Origin: Anaeramoeba flamelloides | Lineage: Eukaryota > Metamonada > Anaeramoebidae | NCBI GenBank assembly: GCA_027625915.1 | Contig: JANTQA010000020.1 | Coordinates: forward strand, 1,240,001-1,304,000 | Reading direction: 5' to 3' | Length of the DNA: 64,000 bases | Shown here: positions 33,130-45,274 of the stretch, in pieces | Position numbering within the stretch: position 1 is the first letter of the stretch | Layout of the letters: each line of letters opens with the position of its first letter | Position numbers and translations under genes: made by a program | Notes under the pieces: generated by a model | The model's input: only the letters and a program-made list of their open reading frames with translations | Database searches by the model: none | Told to the model about the DNA's origin: nothing

Positions 33130-34920
33130 ATTAGATATTAGAGGTTTTGACTATTACGTTTATAATCACCATATTAGCAATAAATTCACGAAAATATCAA
33201 AAAATCGCGATTAGTCCTAGTTTATCATGATATTATGAAAAAATCGTGATTAGTCCAACTTTATCTTGAAAAATTATCAAGTTAAAATAATTATTGCGAA
33301 AAAATAAAAAATTATTTTTTTGAAATCACTTCAAAAAATCCGATGAATTTAACAAAACCGTGAAACTTTTACAAGGATTTTGTTCTTTAAATTGGTTAGA
33401 AAATATTGAAAGTGTTTACAAGGGTAAAAAAGTTTTCAAGTGTTTTTGAAAAAGGAAGAAAGATACAAAATTTTAGTAAAGGGAAAGAGTTTTGTTTGTT
33501 GTGGAAAAAAAGTTTTATTTTCATTTTTTTTTTAAAAGAAAATCACAAATTTCAAACGAATTTTATGATCAAACAAACAAGAACCCATTTCAACAATAGA
33601 CTTGAATACAAAATAGGAGTATTTCTTTAAAACGGGGTCTTACCTTCACAAGATAAACAATCAAAAAAAAGAAAGAATAATTTTCCTTCTTATTGGTGAT
33701 CGGCCAAACAAAAACTTTTAATATCTAGTTGAGTTTTCTGAACAATAGAAAGATACTCAAAGAAGGAGAATAATAAGAAGAGGAAAATAATTGTACACAC
33801 ATTCTTAATAATTGGTGATAAATATTGCTTTGTTATTGTAATAGCTTTTGAAAAGTTATCCTTATCTGTTAGCTTTCCTAAAATAAAGGAAATGTTTAAA
33901 CCCAAGAATCAATTTTTTAAAGAACCTGTGAAGCTTTTGTTGTTTTAGAAACCTTTTTATTCAAAGCATTTGACAACACCGTGATTAACTGAGAAACTAT
34001 TTATTTACTTTTTTTTATTACATTGTAGATCTAAAGGGATGTATAGATTTGTAAACCAAATCATAAAATACAATACATCAAAAAAACTCTTTGATCTACT
34101 CCCTTGTTTGAACCAACTTTCTTTTTCGTTGTTTTTCTAAAAGAATAACTTATTTTTCAACCTAAATCTTTTTTTTATCAAACGAAATTTTTTTAAAAAA
34201 AATATTTTTGAATTAACACTAAAATCAGTCAGATGTTATAAGGGGATTTACTGTTGTGGAAAAAAAGTGAAACTGGAAAAAAAGTGAAACACGGTTTTTA
34301 ATTGGGAACATTACTGAAAATGAAAAGTAAAATCAATAAAAAGAAGAAACCAATTAACTTCAAATAATAATCCAGTATATAATTTTCAATCAACCCAACA
34401 AATACTATTTAAATCTACTGATTTATCGAAATTGTGTGTGTGGTTTTTTGAGATCTCAAAAATAGTCAATTTTTTTGAACAAATTTTTAATAATTGATCA
34501 ATCAAAGAAAAACCCATACCTAATAATAGTATTAAAAAAAAACTGTTATTGTGGCGAATACTTCATTTTGTCTTTATTTATTTATTTATTCTTTTTTTCA
34601 TTGATCTTACTTTGAATTTTCAGTAATGTTCCCAATTAAAAACCTTGTTTCACTTTTTTTCCAGTTTCACTTTTTTTCCACAACTGTTAATTTTTTATCA
34701 CGATATTTTGACATTTATCAAAGTTTTTAATAATTATCATGAATTTATTGAGTATCGCGATTTGTCATATTATTGCGATATTATTGATTATCGATATTTA
34801 CTATAATATTGCAATTTGATGGAAATTATCGCGATTTTTGTAACTTTATTGTGACTTAACTAAGATACCTTCATATCAAGGACCTAATGTACCTATTTCA
34901 CTATCATGATAAAATTTATT
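33130..34920. mobile_element. Dispersed element family F, copy 2, interrupted by MITE E
   Basis: Partner of 20760-22180. Removing the 437-bp insertion at 34251 leaves about 1.35 kb, matching copy 1. Both ends carry tcgcgatta / tatcatgatatt palindromes (33205-33260 and 34690-34870). Short frames inside are not conserved with copy 1. Confidence 0.5.
34251..34687. mobile_element. Mariner-like MITE family E, copy 1 (437 bp)
   Basis: Terminal inverted repeats of about 75 bp begin ctgttgtggaaaaaaagtga and, inward from the right, acagttgtggaaaaaaagtg, then include aattgggaacattactgaaa on both sides. Comparison with the empty site in F copy 1 (22028-22034) gives TA, or TTA, as the duplicated target, as for Tc1/mariner. 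There is no transposase. Confidence 0.65.
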
Positions 34921-35254
34921 CAAAAAAAATTAAACCATTTATTAATTTTTAACCTTCTTAATAACTTCACTTAAATAAATATATTTGGTTAATAATAGAT
35001 CTTGGAAAAAAAATATTTTTCAGGATATTTTTCAATTGAAGTTGAAAAATACAATTTTAAATTCACATTTATTTCAAATTTAATAGTAAAAAATTTTAAA
35101 AATCTTATATTTACATTTAAAAAGTTATTTTATGATAATTATAAAAAAGTATTTTAAATTTAATAAATATATTTCGGGTGAGGAATCAATTATTTTGACT
35201 ATTAAAAAATGGTATATTGGTCTAAATTGAAAAAATTGTTTATTTTTTGATTTT

Positions 35255-35530
35255 TTCGGTGATATTTTATTTTAATTTTTGAAATAAACTGAAAATTTAA
35301 AAAAAAAACACTTCTAGGTTTTTCATAATTTTAAAGAATAGAGAAAAATTAAAGATTATTCTCAATTCTTTTGAATTTGGAAAAAGATTTTTAGGTTTTT
35401 TATAATTTGTGAAATAAAAAAACCTAGGCACTTGACGGCACCCCGTGGACATTTTCAATTGGTTTTCCAGATTTAAAAGAATAAAGTAAAATACTATTCG
35501 GTTTTTATCAATTCTTCTAAATCGTGGATA
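35255..35530. repeat. Palindromic hairpin block D5
   Basis: Degenerate modules: atttttgaaataaactgaaa, ctaggtttttcataatttta, and the linker cctaggcacttgacggcacc at about 35421. It is more diverged than D2-D4. Confidence 0.5.
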
Positions 35531-36435
35531 ATATGTGACACAAACTATTTATCATCAGTTAATTTTTTCTCTGTTTCATTTTGATTATAAAAGTGTAGTA
35601 TTATGAAAACATTTAGTTATTTTATATTTCAAAGTAAATGTCTCCATGTTTAATTAAATTAAAATTTATCCATTTGTATATTAGGAATTTTTTACTCAAA
35701 AAACACCTTTTTTCCCAATATGCCACTTTTAAAAAAAGTGGTACTTCGAAGATCAATAAAAACAATATTTTCTTGAATGTGAAGTTTTTTGAATATTGAT
35801 TATATTGTAAATAAACTAGATTATTAATGATAAATGACAATTAAAATTATTATTTTATCTAACTTGAAATTTCCATTTGTATATTTTTATTACTAATAAA
35901 ATGTATACACTTACTAATTTTATGATTTTTTTGGTAAAATATGACCTGTTTATTTCAAGATTAATTCATTTAATAAAATTATAAATCATTCAAACATATT
36001 TTTATTATCTACTAGGGCTAATAAAGATATTGGTCTGGTTTAATAATACTATGAAAAAACTTATTGTAAAGTTATGTATAATTTATTTTTTTTTTAATTT
36101 GATAACCAAAATATTACGATTCTTTTCACAAACTGAACAACCTCAGAGAAAATTATACAAATCTTCAATGGTAAGCATATTTTTCCAGATTTTTACACAA
36201 TTGAAAAAATTGTAATTGATTCATTTGATTCATAAAATAAGAATATCTGTTTAAATAATTTATATAATTTCTGAATTTTAAAATCGATGTTGAAGCTTTC
36301 CATTTTAAATAATTTTTGTTTTTTAAGTTTCCCTGAGTTTTCTGTTTATTTGTAAAATAAAAAAAAAATATAAAATTATCAAAATCCATTTTTCTCCATT
36401 TTGGCCTTCTATGCCATTGTTTAATACCCCGCATT
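35531..36435. other. Intergenic region
   Basis: No supportable gene. A fragment of the hairpin family (gagttttctgtttatttgta) lies at about 36334. Confidence 0.35.
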
Positions 36436-36439
36436 TTAA

Positions 36440-37787
36440 GTTAGTAGCTACACCATAAGACATGATAAAAATTTGAGAGAGATGAGATAAGAATATTTTA
36501 TTTTCGTGGTGTGCGATCTTAGATTCTCTAAAAATTTTTTTAAAAAATTTATTTGATATTGTTTTTTTCGTAACGTTAATAAATATAAAAAAAAGAGATT
36601 ATATTGATAAAATAGTTTTGAGTTTTTTTTTTTATTAAAATAAACTTGATTCCAAAAATTTAGGCACAATTTAAACAGTCGAATGAATAGCAATACCAGA
36701 CTTTAGATCCAATTGGAAAATAATTTTGATCTAACAAACTATTTCATTTTTTGTCTTTTTTGTTTTTGACTTCATTTCTTTTTTTCCAGTTACGAAATCT
36801 GTTTCTTTAGATCTGAGATTTTTTAATGAATGGCTGATAGAAGGTTTGTGTTGAGTTTCTTAAATTAAAAAATCCACATACAATTCGCCCATGGTAAATT
36901 ATCATTTGATCGATCAACAATTTTTGGTGAAATTTTCAACAAATTTACCAATACATTTTTTGTTCAGCTCGTTTCCTTATTTTGGACACACTTGTTTGAA
37001 TTTTTTTGTTTTATATTGTTTTCTTTTATTTGGATTAAAATGATTACTTATTATGACATTAATACTATGTTATTTAAATGTGCTTTTATATTAATTTTGG
37101 AAAAATATAATAAATTGAGTTTTTAGTTTTCCTATTTTTGATTTTAGATGTGTCCAATTTTTTGGAATGGAGGTTTAGTTCTTTTTTTGGGATAAGATAA
37201 TTATTTTCTTAAAATAAAACTTAGAGCCATTATTTGGTTTAAACTTTGATAAAATACAATCATATACACTTCTTCAATTCCACCAAATCCAACAATTTAA
37301 AATCCTAACAAGTAATGTTTTGGGATAATTATTATTTTTTGGAATCCTTCTAGTTATTTAAGTACCATTCATGTTTCCTTTTGTGTTTCTCTTGATTATA
37401 ATGTTTTTATTCATTTTAAACAAAATTCATTTATTCCTAATATCACTAATAAAAAAATCTTTCTTATTGCTTTTTGTTGCTATGAAAAAAAAAACAAAAA
37501 TGATGAAAAAATAAAAAATGAAAAAATTAAATATCACAATAGAATGTTGAGATAAGGACAAAAGATAAGTTATTCAAAATTTGAAACACTATTTTAAGCA
37601 ATTCAACTCAACATTCTATTGTAGCAATTTCTTTGAGACTTTTAAAAAAAAATTTAAAAAATCTGATGAATGGAGTACTTTAAATAATAAAAATCAATGA
37701 GGTACAACCCAAGTAAAAAATGTTATTTTCTGATCCTCTTCAAAATTGTAAAAAAGTGAAAAATTTTCCTTTACGTTGGCTACTCCC
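36440..37787. mobile_element. TTAA-flanked element family B, copy 1 (1.35 kb)
   Basis: Flanked by TTAA at 36436-36439 and 37788-37791. The ends are ttagtagctacaccataaga and, inward from the right, gggagtagccaacgtaaag. It aligns over its full length with 46407-47783. Near the right end a 17-bp hairpin (cacaatagaatgttgag and its complement) is kept in both copies. TTAA duplication is the hallmark of piggyBac-type transposition, but the end starts GGG rather than CCC. No transposase frame is seen. Confidence 0.7.
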
Positions 37788-37950
37788 TTAATTCCCAAAT
37801 ATAAAAAAAAAAAAAAAATAGAAATATCTTTACAATGCATCAGAATTTTAAATTTTTTTCAAAGATGGAAATTTTCTCAAAAAGGTGTTTTTTTCCAACT
37901 TTCCTTTTTCTTCTTTTAATAAGAGTACACTCAAAATGAGGGGAGATATT

Positions 37951-38522
37951 GATTTTTTTCCATTTTTCCCCAGGCTGAATCTTCTTTATATTGGGAAGAA
38001 GAGTTACAAAGAAAAAAGATCAAGTGTTTACTTGCTAATACTGTGACACTGAAACACAAAAGGATAATTAGCTTGAAAATAAAAACAAAAAAGCAAAAGC
38101 TAAAAATGACCAAAGGTTAAAAGTAAAGAAGATCAATAAAAAAAAATGAAATTACAACAATTAAACAACGATCCACAAGTAAACATTCATGATCAATTAT
38201 CAAATTATTAAATTAACCAATAGTATCTTGGATGTGGTTTTGGGAATACTTAATTAAAACAAGCATTGTTTTTTTTTTTTTTTGATTTTATACCAATTGC
38301 AACTATAAACCCTTTTTAAATTTCAATATTTTTTTCTTTTTCTTTTTTCCTTTTTCCTTTTCTTTTCAATTTTTTGCTTTTAATTTTTAAACATAAATAA
38401 AATTGTCTATGCCTTTCCCTTGAACAATCGTGAAATCTATGATTTTAGGCTTAAATTACCTTTGAGGAAATTTAAGGAAAAGGACATTTCGAGTGTAATT
38501 TACAATTTTTCCATCAATAAAT
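37951..38522 (-). repeat. Retroposon family A, copy 2 (572 bp, flanked by 18-bp direct repeats)
   Basis: It matches copy 1 at 7023-7591 end to end. The flanks aaaatgaggggagatatt (37933-37950) and aaaatgaggggaaatatt (38523-38540) differ at one base in 18 and are unrelated to copy 1's flanks, as expected for independent insertions. The T-rich left end suggests the tail of a minus-strand element. Confidence 0.7.
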
Positions 38523-38708
38523 AAAATGAGGGGAAATATTTCTTTTTTTTCTCCATAGATCTATCTTGGAATAATTTTGTGAGATTTATCAGTACTCGAA
38601 CCTCGTTTAAAATATATTAAACATTAAAATTTCAATTACAAACGCAATTGTTAACAAAACTAAAAGAATTATAAAATATTATTTTTATTTTTATTTCATT
38701 TTGATTTA

Positions 38709-39259
38709 CTAATCTTCATTGTTTGATTCAGATCCTTTATCGGAATCAAGGTTTGAATTACTCTGAGAATCAAAATTATGAACACTTTCATCCGAATCTT
38801 CAGATCCAGAAGTTTTGTAAAGTGCTTCCAAAAACGTTTTTTCTTTATTTTTAGTTTTATTGCGAAAATTTACACTTTCATTTACAAAGGGGACAATTCT
38901 GTTAAAAGATTCATTTTGTTTCAATATAAAGTCTTCAACTTCCTTTAGATTTCTTCGGAAGGTAAGATTTTCTTCCATCATTTGTTTTTTCGTTTCCTTT
39001 TCAGATTGCAGCCCTGTTAATCTTCTTTGTAGATGTGATTCCAATTTTTCAAATTTCTTTTTATGATTTTTTCTTTCAACTTTTAATTTTTCGTTTAATT
39101 TTTTGATTTGTTCGTCACGTGAATTAATTGCCTCTGAAAAAATATTAAAAACTTGTTCTAGTTTTTCATCTATTTGGTTTTTTAATGAAGACGATTCAGA
39201 ATTTTCTACTTTGTTTTCAATTTTTGAAATTAATCTTGTAATTTTTAAATTGTGAAAAT
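38709..39259 (-). CDS. Coiled-coil protein, 3' exon (unrecognised family)
   Basis: The frame is open from 39259, after a possible acceptor (tataaaaag), to the stop at 38709. No Met opens the long frame, so a 5' exon is expected beyond 39260. It reads ITRLISKIENKVENSESSSL, then QIDEKLEQVFNIFSEAINSR, then KLNEKLKVERKNHKKKFEKL, heptad-like and probably coiled coil. A Ser/Asp/Glu-rich acidic tail follows (SGSEDSDESVHNF ... DSDKGSESNNED). No domain is recognised. A cytoskeletal or scaffolding role would be a guess. Confidence 0.55.
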
Positions 39260-41575
39260 CTTTTTATATAAAATAAAATTATATTTTATTGAAAATTAGA
39301 AAAAAGAAAAATAATATCGTTTAAGAAATAATATTAGATTATAATAATAAATTTTGTTAAAAACAAAAAGAAATTAAATATTTCGCGGAAAAGTTGATAA
39401 CTCTATTAGATTTAGATTATCATTATATTGGTTTTATTTTTTATTGTTTTTTTATTTTTTATTGTTTTTTCCTTTTTTTTTTGTTTTTTTTGTTTCTTTT
39501 GTTTTTTTTTGTTTTTTTTTGTTTTTTTTGTTTTTTTTGTTTTTTTTTTGTTTTTTTATTTTTTTGAAGAAAATGATAACGAAGAAAGAAAAATATTTTA
39601 TTTTTTAATAAAAAGAATAATATCAAGTCCAACTCGAGGAATTTATGTAATATATACAATGGAAATCAGGAGTACTACATTGTAAATATAGTTAAATTTT
39701 GAAGTAAAGTGTTGTGGGAGAAATGAATATTTTGTTTTATTCTCGAAATAATAATAAATCTTTTTTTCGAAATAAAGTGCACACCAATTTTATAATTGAG
39801 AAGATTTACTTCTTAATATTTCATCTAAAGAGGTATTACAATAAAAATGAATTTCGTATCACTGATTATTATTTAAATTAATATGTTTTACGAATTGAAA
39901 AAATCTTATTAAAATAAAAACAAATTTAAAAAAAGATGTGAAATTAATTGAATCGACCTCGATTTTTTTTGTCAATTCTTTAATAATGAACCATCTTTGA
40001 TAAAATTCTATATTTGATTTTGCTATCCCAAATACTACTAGAATTATAAGAAGAAAAATACAAGATCTATCAGCTCTTCAAAATATTAAATAAAGGGATT
40101 TTATAGTAAAAATAATCCCATTCTACAATCTAAAAAAATATAGAATAATAAGTATTCTTAGAGATCTGAAATAATTCTTTTTTAAATACTAATTCAATTT
40201 CATCAAGGTAGAATTCATTTTGAGTATTTTTTTTAACTATATTTCAATTTTTAAATTTATTTGTCAAATTAAAAACTTTTTAAAAATCAAAAGTAATTTT
40301 TGACAAATAAAAAAATCCAAAGTAACGAAATTTCCAAAGAGAGACAATACAAACATCTCCAAAACTCACACCCAACAACAGCTATAACAACACACCTCTT
40401 TAAATATTGCTTTAGTTTTGAAATAGTTCCAAGATAAGACGATATATTACCGAATGAAGAAACACTCAAAATTGAAAATTGCAGAACAACATTTTGAGGT
40501 AAAAAAAAACTTTTCATACTTTAATGATCAGAACTTTAAATTGAAGAAACTCACACGACCATTCTTCTCTTTATAAATATAACAAATTAATTCCAAATAG
40601 AGGAAAAATAAACCGTAAATTTTTAATCGAGGTCGTTTCATTGGTTTGAAAATTTTTTAATGGAATGGGAAGATTAATTAAAAACATAAAAAAATGGTAA
40701 AACATAATTATTTTTCAACACACCTAGATTAAACTTGAAAGGGTTACTTCTTGGTTTATTGCGTGATTTCAATTATCTGATCTTTTATTTGAAAGGGGGT
40801 TTATATAAACCCTTTTTTAGTCAAAGGGGTCCAGTTTAATTGAAGAAATAGAACAATAAATATTCTCATTTTCATGTATTGGAAAATTTAGACCGTTTTT
40901 AATTTTTTTAAATATAAGATTTCTAATTTTTTTATCACTTTTAAAATATGGCAATGTTGTTAGAAAAAAAAATTGATGATTTCGATCACTTCATATGAGG
41001 ATGTAAAAGATCTGAAAAAAAAACAGAAAACAATTGGAAAAAAAGACCTCAAAAAAATTAAAAGATTTTTCACTTCAATATCAATACCAAAGAAAACACA
41101 GATGAATTGCTGTGGAAAATGAACCTAAAAGAAATTTATTAGCTTCCAATAGAATATTTCCTTACCAATATTAACAAACATATATCAAACAGAAAAGAGA
41201 TCTAAAATACAAATGATTTTGAATCATCTAATCACACAAAATCATCTCATTCCCACTGATTCTTAAGTTTTTTTTTATCTATTTTTATTCTTCGTTTTTT
41301 TTTTTCTTTTTTCATTTTTTTTTTTTATTCTTCATTTTTTTTAGAACTTTTTTAATTCAGCCTTAATTTTAGAAAACTAAATAAAGTTTTCAAATACTTC
41401 TAATAACTGTGTTTATTAAGTCTTTGAATTAGAAGTTACGGATTTAGTCACTTCAATTTTTTTTTCTTTAACAGATAAAGTATTTTAAACACTATATCAT
41501 TAAAAATAAATGATGAATCAAATATTTAATCCTGGAAGATCCAGTAAAAAATGATCTTTTTTTTTTTTTTTATTT
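39260..41575. other. Intergenic region with a T/GTTTT-rich tract
   Basis: A long ttttg-type tract occupies about 39428-39565. A minus-strand frame at 40287-40517 (FGNISSYLGTISKLKQYLKR) is the only protein-like string, and it is too weak to call. The 5' exon of the coiled-coil gene should lie here. Confidence 0.35.
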
Positions 41576-41579
41576 AAGG

Positions 41580-42190
41580 GATGAGTTATTAACCGCTCTT
41601 GTTTGCAGTTAAGTTTTTTTTAATTCAAGAGAATTGAGTAAAATCTTAGATTTTTCTCTGTTTCAAAAATTAAAAAAAAAACCACTGTTAGCTTTTCTCG
41701 AGTTTTACAGAATTTAAAAAAATAGAGTAGGTTAGGTTTTCTTGAATTTTCTATTCATTTGTGAAGTGTTCTAGGTTTTTTTTTAAATTGAGAAATAAAA
41801 AGAAAATTTAAATAAATTTTTGGTTTATTTCTAAAAGTAAAAAAAACCTAACGAAAATTGATAGATTTTACAAATATAACAGAAAACCTGAAAAAAACCT
41901 AGAACACTTCTAAATAAAATAGAAAACCTCAAAAAAACCTAGAACACTTAACAGATAAAACAGAAAACCACAAGAAAAGCTTGATGATTAACTGAAACTT
42001 TTGTGAGTTTTTTTTTAATTTTTGAAATAAAAATATAATTTCACAAAATTTTCTTTTTATTTCTTAAATTAAAAAACGGCCGTTAGGTTTTCCAGAATTT
42101 AAAAGAATAAAGTTAAATCATTGATTTTTACTCAATTCTTTTGAATTATGGAAAACATAGGTACTCTACGGCACTTTGTGGTACTTCCAG
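41580..42190. repeat. Palindromic hairpin block D6
   Basis: The longest block. Modules include attgagaaataaaaagaaaa against tttggtttatttctaaaag (41790-41850), aaaacctagaacacttc repeated at about 41900 and 41935, and ggttttccagaatttaaaag against cttttgaattatggaaaac (42085-42155), followed by the linker ataggtactctacggcactt. Confidence 0.65.
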
Positions 42191-43980
42191 AATTCCTAAA
42201 AAATTGATCTTTTATTTTATTTTCAATAATTTATTGAATTTCTTGAAATTTAAAGATTTAAGTATTTTTTTTCCAAATATTAAGAATATAAAAGACGAAC
42301 TGTTATTATTAAAATTCGTTATTTGAGAATATTTCTTGATTTTTTTTTATTATAATTATTAATTGAAATAATTTTATTTGTTTGAAAATCTTTAAAAAAT
42401 GCGAGATATTAGTAAAATCTATTGGGGATTTTAATCTTTGGATTATTACTAACCCAGTTGTAATGATTAAGATTATTTTATTAATTATTTATTTTGAAAT
42501 AATCAAATTTAAAAGTTATTTCTTTTATAAGTTTTAAAAAAAGTATTTTTTAAACATTTTTAATTTAATGATTTGATGATTTTTATAAGATTTTTTTATT
42601 GAATAAAAAGAAAAAAATTGATTCAAACTGTTTTTTAAATAAAAAAATTATATTTTAAAAAAGTTTAAAAAATTATTGTAATTTTTTTGAACTAAAGTGG
42701 ATTTTTTAAACTTGGTTATCCCAAAAACTTAGTGGTTTTTTTTTTCAAATTATGATTATATACTTCCTTTGAATGCAATAAGAATTCTTTTTTCTTTTTT
42801 TATCGAAAATAATTATTTTGGAAAAAAAATAAAAATATGTTTTTTAGGACAGATTCTTGTATTTTTTTTGGAAAAAAAATGTATCCTCTCTATTTCAAGA
42901 TTTATTCCATTTAATAATAGAAAAAAGTTAAAAAAAAGGTATGTATTGGAAAAATGGTAAAAAAAAAAAGAATTTTTTGGTTAAAAGTTAGACACAAAAT
43001 TATTCCAAAAAATACAGGTCATCGTTTTAATTACCACCAACAATCTTTAGACGAATTTGAATTCAATCAAGTAAACGTTTCAATTTTGGATTTTTTTTTT
43101 GAAAAACAAGATTTTTTGCGAAAATAAAACCACGGAAATTATAATAAATCAGTTTCTATCTCTCTAAAATTCCAACAAATGTCCTTATACTTCTGTGTTC
43201 TAATTATTTTGGTTCAAGATTTGGTACCGTCTATTTTAATAATTGAGATTTTCATTTTAAAAAGTTCAACATGAACAAGTCTCAAAAGGTATTTTTTTGA
43301 ATCAGAGAAGGAATTTTCAAAAAAAATGAACACATTTTAAAAGTCAAGTATCCATTACAAAAGATTTTTGATTGTAGATCAGAGTTGTGAGTAATTAATA
43401 TTTTAAAAAATAGTTTTTTTTTCAAAATACAAGGATTTGTCACAAAAAACATTCTTTGAATTTTGAACTTTTTAAAAAAGAGAAAAATGTATCAAACTCT
43501 TAAAAACAATAATTCGTTGATGAAAACAACATCTAAAAGTAAATCTTGGTATTCTGGTAATCATGATTTTTACTTCATTTTTCAATTTCAAGATGTGGTA
43601 AAATTTTTTTGAATTTGCCATTAAATTTACTATTCTATTTTTTTTCTGGTCACTAGCCCGTTAAAAGGTTGGCATTGATTCATTTTCCTCAAATTTACTT
43701 TTTGTTTCAAAATAAATGCAACAAAATTTTCATTCAACTTTCCAAAAAACGATTTTATAAATCGTCTAAAATTTCAAATTTTTAATTCAGAAAAGAAGCT
43801 TAAATTATTCATTTGACTTTTTAGAATTAGGAATTTGATCTTTTATATTAATTCGTGAGAGGTGTATTTTTTTTGGAAAGTGGAATAAAAATTTTGATCT
43901 TTTTCTTTTGCAATTAATAGTTAGGTCCAAAAAAATGATTTAGTCAAGAGCTACTTTTGGTCCTTGGTGTTACAAAAAGT
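42190..43980. other. Intergenic region
   Basis: AT-rich sequence; no supported gene, RNA or repeat family. Confidence 0.35.
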
Positions 43981-43982
43981 TC

Positions 43983-45274
43983 TTAATGATTAGGTTGTCT
44001 TATTATAAGGATAATTATTGAGAAATTAGGATTTTCAACACAAATATTTCTTGTGGAAAAGTTAAATAGAATAGAAATGGAATTATTTCTGTGTCCGTAT
44101 TTTTGAAAAAAATAAAGTGGTACTAAATGCTGAACTCTGTGGTTGCCTACAAAAAAAAAAAAGAGAACTTCAAGTATTAAAAACCTACAAAACAGGAAAA
44201 AAATAAAAATCAAAATTCAAAACAAAAACAAAAAGAAAAAGAAAAAGAAAAACAAAAAGGTAACAAGACCCAAATACTTACCCTTTGAAACTTCCAAATT
44301 TTCATCTTGTGACTCATAAACTGCCGAAGAAACAGATACTGCCGTGCTTTTCCCAATCATGTTTTGAAAGCTGGACATTTTTTTCTTCTTTGGTATTGTT
44401 AGCAAATTGGTTAAAAAATCTTGTTCTTCCTTTGGCAAATTTTTGGGGAGATGTTTTGCTGTTGATTTCAAACCGGACATTGTTTTGGTTTTTCTGTGTT
44501 TACTTTTGGGTTTCGCTGTTAAGGACAATTGTTGTTTTATCTTATTGATTTGAGGCAATTTTAATTGCCCAAACACTTGTGAACCAGAACGGATAAAGAT
44601 CATGGAAACAGTCGCAGAAAATCGGCCTCCATTTGTTTTTAAAAAATCCCATTGAAAGGTATGAGTACCCCCAGATCTTTGTTTTTGGTTTAATTGGGTA
44701 AACCATTTTAAAGGAAGGTTTAAAAAAAAAAAAATACAATTCAGATCAAGACATTAATATTTAAAAATGGATTTTTGATTGCAAAATAGAAAAAGTGTTG
44801 TTTATGAAAAAAAAGTGAAAAAGTACTTAAGGGCAACCTCAGTCATATTTTGCACGGCTTTCGTTGTTTGAATATTTTTTAATGTTTGGAAGGCTAGATA
44901 AAGGAAAATTTAAAAAAAAATAGTTCAAAAGAAGAAATAAACAACAATTAAAATATAAATAACAAAAAAAAACAAATAAGTGACAAAAAAAGAGTTTTGT
45001 TTTGTTGATGTCTGGAAAAACAAGAAGAATGTTGTGTAATCCAAAAAAATATGTGTGAAGTCAAATTACTTGCAGACAAATCGAAAATTGTGTATTGTTT
45101 TTTTTTTTGTTTTCTCGTTTTGATATTAAACAACACCAAGGCAGTTTTATTTAAAAAATGTACAGAATTTGAGGGCTTTAAAAGAATTGTTGGTGTTTCA
45201 GAGTTGAGTAAGGTTTTGCGGTGTTTTCTAAATTCTTTTTTAGACAATTCGAGTGATGAACTCAAATTACCCAT
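43983..45274 (-). CDS. PAS-like domain protein, four-exon model (276 aa)
   Basis: Exons 45274-45070, 44893-44827, 44676-44282 and 44146-43983 join in frame (phases 1, 2, 1) to a stop at 43983. Introns 1 and 3 have good sites (GTAATT...TATCTAG, GTAAGT...TTTGTAG); intron 2 (GTACTT...AAAG) is weaker. The protein starts MGNLSSSLELS, a plausible N-myristoylation signal. Residues about 27-125 resemble a PAS fold: ETPTILLKPSNSVHFLNKTA, then LFNI, then SGGTHTFQWDFLKTNGGRFS and ATVSMIFI, as in the E-x-x-x-x-x-x-D-G-x-x-F strands of PAS. A basic stretch (SKHRKTKTM) and a hydrophilic tail follow. PAS domains sense ligands or mediate dimers; the output of this small protein is unknown. The domain call rests on pattern resemblance. 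Confidence 0.5.
44147..44281 (-). other. Intron in the PAS-like gene
   Basis: Donor gtaagtatttg at 44281 and acceptor ttttttgtag ending at 44147, about 135 bp, T-rich. An earlier AG (ctgttttgtag) would give an immediate stop, so the second one is used. Frame joins as GGC AAC CAC. Confidence 0.65.

Noticed and set aside
33406-33905. Frames of 71-74 aa inside family F copy 2
   Set aside because: They are not conserved in F copy 1, so they are not likely genes.
38570-38620. Minus-strand string with gaggttcgagtac, like a tRNA T-arm
   Set aside because: No A box, anticodon arm or acceptor pairing is found upstream at tRNA distance.
39428-39685. Plus-strand ORF starting MVLFFIVFLFFIVF
   Set aside because: It is a translation of a gtttt/ttttt tract; composition alone explains the open frame.
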